Of a stretch of DNA of 64,000 bases, positions 62,151-64,000 are shown piece after piece. The notes under the pieces are model-generated. The model saw nothing but the letters and a program-made list of their open reading frames with translations, was not told the DNA's origin and searched no databases. The stretch's first letter is position 1. Every line of letters starts with the position of its first letter. The position numbers and the translations under genes were made by a program. Source of the DNA: Lachnospiraceae bacterium (GTDB lineage: Bacteria > Bacillota > Clostridia > Lachnospirales > Lachnospiraceae); contig JAFZWG010000072.1 in assembly GCA_017617395.1 (NCBI GenBank), positions 146,539-210,538 of the forward strand, read 5' to 3'.

Positions 62151-62663
62151 TCACACAAGGCCCGGCATCAAAAAGACCGTGACCTTCTTCGCGGCGATAT
62201 CGACCGCTTTGATGCAGTCGGGAATCACCGGAAGCAAAATCTCGCGCCCGGCGTCGGTTTTCACGATATAAACATCGTTCGCGCCGGTCGTCATCACATC
62301 AACAAGTGTGCCGACCCTCGTGCCGTCCTCCTCAACCACCTCGCAGTCGACGAGATCGCACACGTAGTACTCGCCCTCCGCAAGCGGAAGCGCGTCCTCG
62401 CGGGAGACATACAGGTCGCACCTTTTGTATTTTTCAATGTCTTCGATCGAGTCGATCCCTTCAAACTTCAGGATGACCAGATTCTTAAAATGCTTCACCG
62501 ACGAGACCGTGACCGGCTTTGCACCCTGCTTCGTGTCAAGGTACAAAACGAGTCCCTTGTGGAACCGGTTCACATCATCGGTCGTCGGGTACAGCTTCAC
62601 TTCTCCGCGGATGCCGTGCGTGTTGATCACGATGCCCACGCGGAGCATGTCGGAAATCTCCAT
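62151..62663 (-). CDS. rimM: 16S rRNA processing protein RimM
   Basis: Helps 30S head maturation by binding S19 and the 16S 3' domain. The N-terminal barrel has LRVGIVINTHGIRGEVKLYP and the PRC barrel has CDLVDCEVVEEDGTRVGTL and EILLPVIPDCIKAVD. 171 residues from the ATG at 62663 (MEISDMLRVG), which follows AAGGAG; five extra in-frame residues upstream are unsupported. A terminator-like hairpin lies between it and khpA, so expression may be reduced relative to the front genes of the operon. Confidence 0.95.
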   Translation of the reverse strand: MEISDMLRVGIVINTHGIRGEVKLYPTTDDVNRFHKGLVLYLDTKQGAKPVTVSSVKHFKNLVILKFEGIDSIEDIEKYKRCDLYVSREDALPLAEGEYYVCDLVDCEVVEEDGTRVGTLVDVMTTGANDVYIVKTDAGREILLPVIPDCIKAVDIAAKKVTVFLMPGLV

Positions 62664-62709
62664 AGAACTCCTTCGCAAATGCAGCCTTCCGCCCGCAGGG
62701 GGCGGGAAG

Positions 62710-62738
62710 AAAAAGGCTGTTGCTCATCACAACAGCCC
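62710..62738 (-). terminator. Internal terminator between khpA and rimM
   Basis: Perfect 8-bp stem GGCTGTTG/CAACAGCC (62715-62722 and 62730-62737), followed by TTTTTCTT on the minus strand. No promoter is visible between it and rimM, so it is probably partial and sets the level of rimM-trmD. Confidence 0.75.
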
Positions 62739-62745
62739 GATTTTC

Positions 62746-62976
62746 TTATTGCAGAATGTCCACAACTACCTTCTTGTCCTCTTTCACAGCGGCAACCTTC
62801 ACTACCGTGCGGATTGCTTTTGCGATGCGGCCTTGCTTGCCGATGACCTTACCCATATCGTCGGGCGCAACCTGGAGCGTGATCACGACGTTGTTGCCGT
62901 TGACCGTCTCCGTTACGACCACCTGGTCAGGACAAGTTACCAGGGACTTGGCAATAACTTCCACGAGTTCTTTCAT
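62746..62976 (-). CDS. khpA: KH-domain RNA-binding protein KhpA
   Basis: Small RNA-binding protein (YlqC) that, with KhpB/Jag, affects cell division and small-RNA function in Gram-positives. A single KH domain fills the 76 residues: ALVTCPDQV-like strand, then VAPDDMGKVIGKQGRIAKAI, which contains the GXXG loop GKQG. The ATG at 62976 follows CAGGGGGG. It sits between rpsP and rimM, its standard place in Firmicutes. Confidence 0.94.
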   Translation of the reverse strand: MKELVEVIAKSLVTCPDQVVVTETVNGNNVVITLQVAPDDMGKVIGKQGRIAKAIRTVVKVAAVKEDKKVVVDILQ

Positions 62977-62991
62977 TGCGCACCCCCCTGA

Positions 62992-63237
62992 TTACTTCTG
63001 AATCCCAGCCTGCTTGAACAATCTGGCAACGGTCTCCGTCGGCTGTGCGCCGTTGGCAAGCCACTTCTTCGCAGCTTCCTCATCAACGCTGAACGCCATC
63101 GGCTCCTTCGTGGGATCGTAGGTACCGATCTCATCGATGAAACGGCCGTCTCTGGGCGATCTCTCATCCGCAACGATAACTCTGTAGAACGGAGCATGCT
63201 TCTGTCCCATTCTTCTCAAACGAATCTTTACTGCCAT
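62992..63237 (-). CDS. rpsP: 30S ribosomal protein S16
   Basis: Small-subunit assembly protein. [19 protein letters not shown] and [19 protein letters not shown] are canonical. 81 residues from the ATG at 63237, with TAAGGAGGTG upstream; the 14 upstream in-frame residues are unsupported. It is downstream of ffh; the gap has two short hairpins (63273-63286 and 63294-63306) without U runs. Confidence 0.97.
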   Translation of the reverse strand: MAVKIRLRRMGQKHAPFYRVIVADERSPRDGRFIDEIGTYDPTKEPMAFSVDEEAAKKWLANGAQPTETVARLFKQAGIQK

Positions 63238-63330
63238 TATATTCACCTCCTTAGTGTAATCCATATCTTGCCGGGGCATCCGCCCCTATATAAATGGCCC
63301 GAGGCCACGTATACCGAACTTACAAAAAGC

Positions 63331-64000
63331 TTAGAAACCGAACGGCAGCTTCATGCCGAAGCGCTTGCCCTTCTTGCCGTTCATCATGCCCGACATCTGC
63401 TTCATCATCTTCTTCGACTGCTCGAACTGCTTCATGAGCTTGTTCACTTCCGAGATGTCGACGCCCGCACCCGCAGCGATACGACGCTTGCGCGGCGGCG
63501 TGATGATATCGGGGTTGAGGCGTTCCTTCTTCGTCATCGAATTGATCATCGCCTCGGTCTGCTTGAACGCATCGTCGTCGATGTCCAGATTCTTCAGCTG
63601 ACCCATGCCGGGAAGCATGCCCAGAAGGCTCTTGATGCCGCCCATCTTCTTCATCTGCTGAATCTGATCGTAGAAATCCTCGAAGTTGAACTCGGCACGG
63701 CGGAACTTCTTCTCAAGCTCCTTCGCCTGCTCCTCCGTGACCTCGGCCTGAACCTTGTCGATCAGCGAGAGCACATCGCCCATGCCGAGGATTCGGGAAG
63801 CCATACGATCCGGATGGAACTGCTCCACATCCGTGAGCTTCTCGCCCGTACCGACATAGAGAATCGGCTTTCCGGTGACAGCGCGCAGCGAAAGCGCGGC
63901 ACCGCCTCTCGTATCGCCGTCGAGCTTCGTGAGGATGACGCCGGTGATTCCGATCTTCTCCTCGAACGTGTTCGCGACGTTAAGAACATCCTGACCGGTC
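63331..64000 (-). CDS. ffh: Signal recognition particle protein Ffh, 5'-truncated by the window edge
   Basis: GTPase that binds signal sequences and targets ribosomes to the membrane. The window holds the last 223 or so codons. The end of the G domain shows TGVILTKLDGDTRGGAALSL and YVGTGEKLTDVEQFHPDRMA; the methionine-rich M domain follows with MKKMGGIKSLLGMLPGMG, the GXG-flanked RNA-binding helices (PPRKRRIAAGAGVDISEVN) and a Met/Lys-rich C-terminus. It is cut by the right edge, so the N-terminal part cannot be seen. It heads the conserved ffh-rpsP operon. Confidence 0.97.
   Translation of the reverse strand, partial: TGQDVLNVANTFEEKIGITGVILTKLDGDTRGGAALSLRAVTGKPILYVGTGEKLTDVEQFHPDRMASRILGMGDVLSLIDKVQAEVTEEQAKELEKKFRRAEFNFEDFYDQIQQMKKMGGIKSLLGMLPGMGQLKNLDIDDDAFKQTEAMINSMTKKERLNPDIITPPRKRRIAAGAGVDISEVNKLMKQFEQSKKMMKQMSGMMNGKKGKRFGMKLPFGF

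Noticed and set aside
1-64000. CRISPR arrays, insertion sequences, prophage, tRNA or rRNA genes
   Set aside because: I looked for evenly spaced repeats, transposase or phage proteins and cloverleaf or rRNA sequences and saw none.

Overview
The window is an ordinary stretch of chromosome from a low-to-medium GC Firmicute, most likely a gut or rumen Clostridium of the Lachnospiraceae type. The evidence is the gene complement and order: cdsA-uppS-frr-pyrH, tsf-rpsB, topA-codY, a pyrB-pyrI pair, nrdR, formate-tetrahydrofolate ligase, and ffh-rpsP-khpA-rimM-trmD-rplS-lepB-rbgA-rnhB-yraN. Strong AGGAGG ribosome binding sites, lipoprotein signal peptides and U-tailed terminators also fit. Nearly all genes read on the minus strand; only uxaC, pyrB and pyrI read on the plus strand. 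I saw no tRNA, rRNA, CRISPR array, insertion sequence or prophage.

Layout. 0-2.7 kb: end of cdsA, then uppS, frr and pyrH (lipid and wall carrier synthesis, ribosome recycling, UMP kinase). 2.8-6.5 kb: a CUT1-type sugar ABC transporter (lipoprotein binding protein and two permeases). 6.7-14.8 kb: tsf, rpsB, codY, topA, dprA, comM and nrdR. 14.9-18.3 kb: a hexuronate locus (DUF4867 gene, kdgK, divergent uxaC). 18.4-19.8 kb: pyrBI. 20-21.4 kb: an SPFH protein with its NfeD partner. 21.5-29.5 kb: a five-gene export system made of two lipoprotein adaptors (one internally duplicated), a 950-residue FtsX-type permease and two ATPases, one fused to an AbrB-type DNA-binding domain. 29.6-36 kb: fhs, manA, a phosphohexomutase and an unassigned TIM-barrel glycosidase-like protein. 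36.1-41.9 kb: two paralogous ATPase-permease fusions. 41.9-47.1 kb: mutS, an RNase HI with a C-terminal extension and a membrane-anchored MutS-like ATPase. 47.2-51.9 kb: uxuB, uxuA and a GH67 alpha-glucuronidase. 51.9-64 kb: housekeeping genes ending inside ffh.

How the genes work together. The GH67 enzyme can release (4-O-methyl-)glucuronic acid from xylan fragments. UxaC, UxuB, UxuA and KdgK then form the complete isomerase, reductase, dehydratase and kinase chain to 2-keto-3-deoxy-6-phosphogluconate, although the genes lie in two loci about 30 kb apart. The sugar transporter near 3-6 kb is a possible importer, but nothing in the sequence fixes its substrate.

The most unusual signal belongs to no single gene. 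The 9-mer G(G/A)AAAATGC, usually inside C-G-R-A-A-A-A-T-G-C, occurs about 32 times by my hand count, roughly once per 2 kb, against about one expected by base composition. It is found in both orientations and in several reading frames, and about four times more densely in intergenic DNA than in genes. This resembles the distribution of DNA uptake sequences in Pasteurellaceae and Neisseriaceae, which I do not know to be described for Firmicutes. Its function is unknown.
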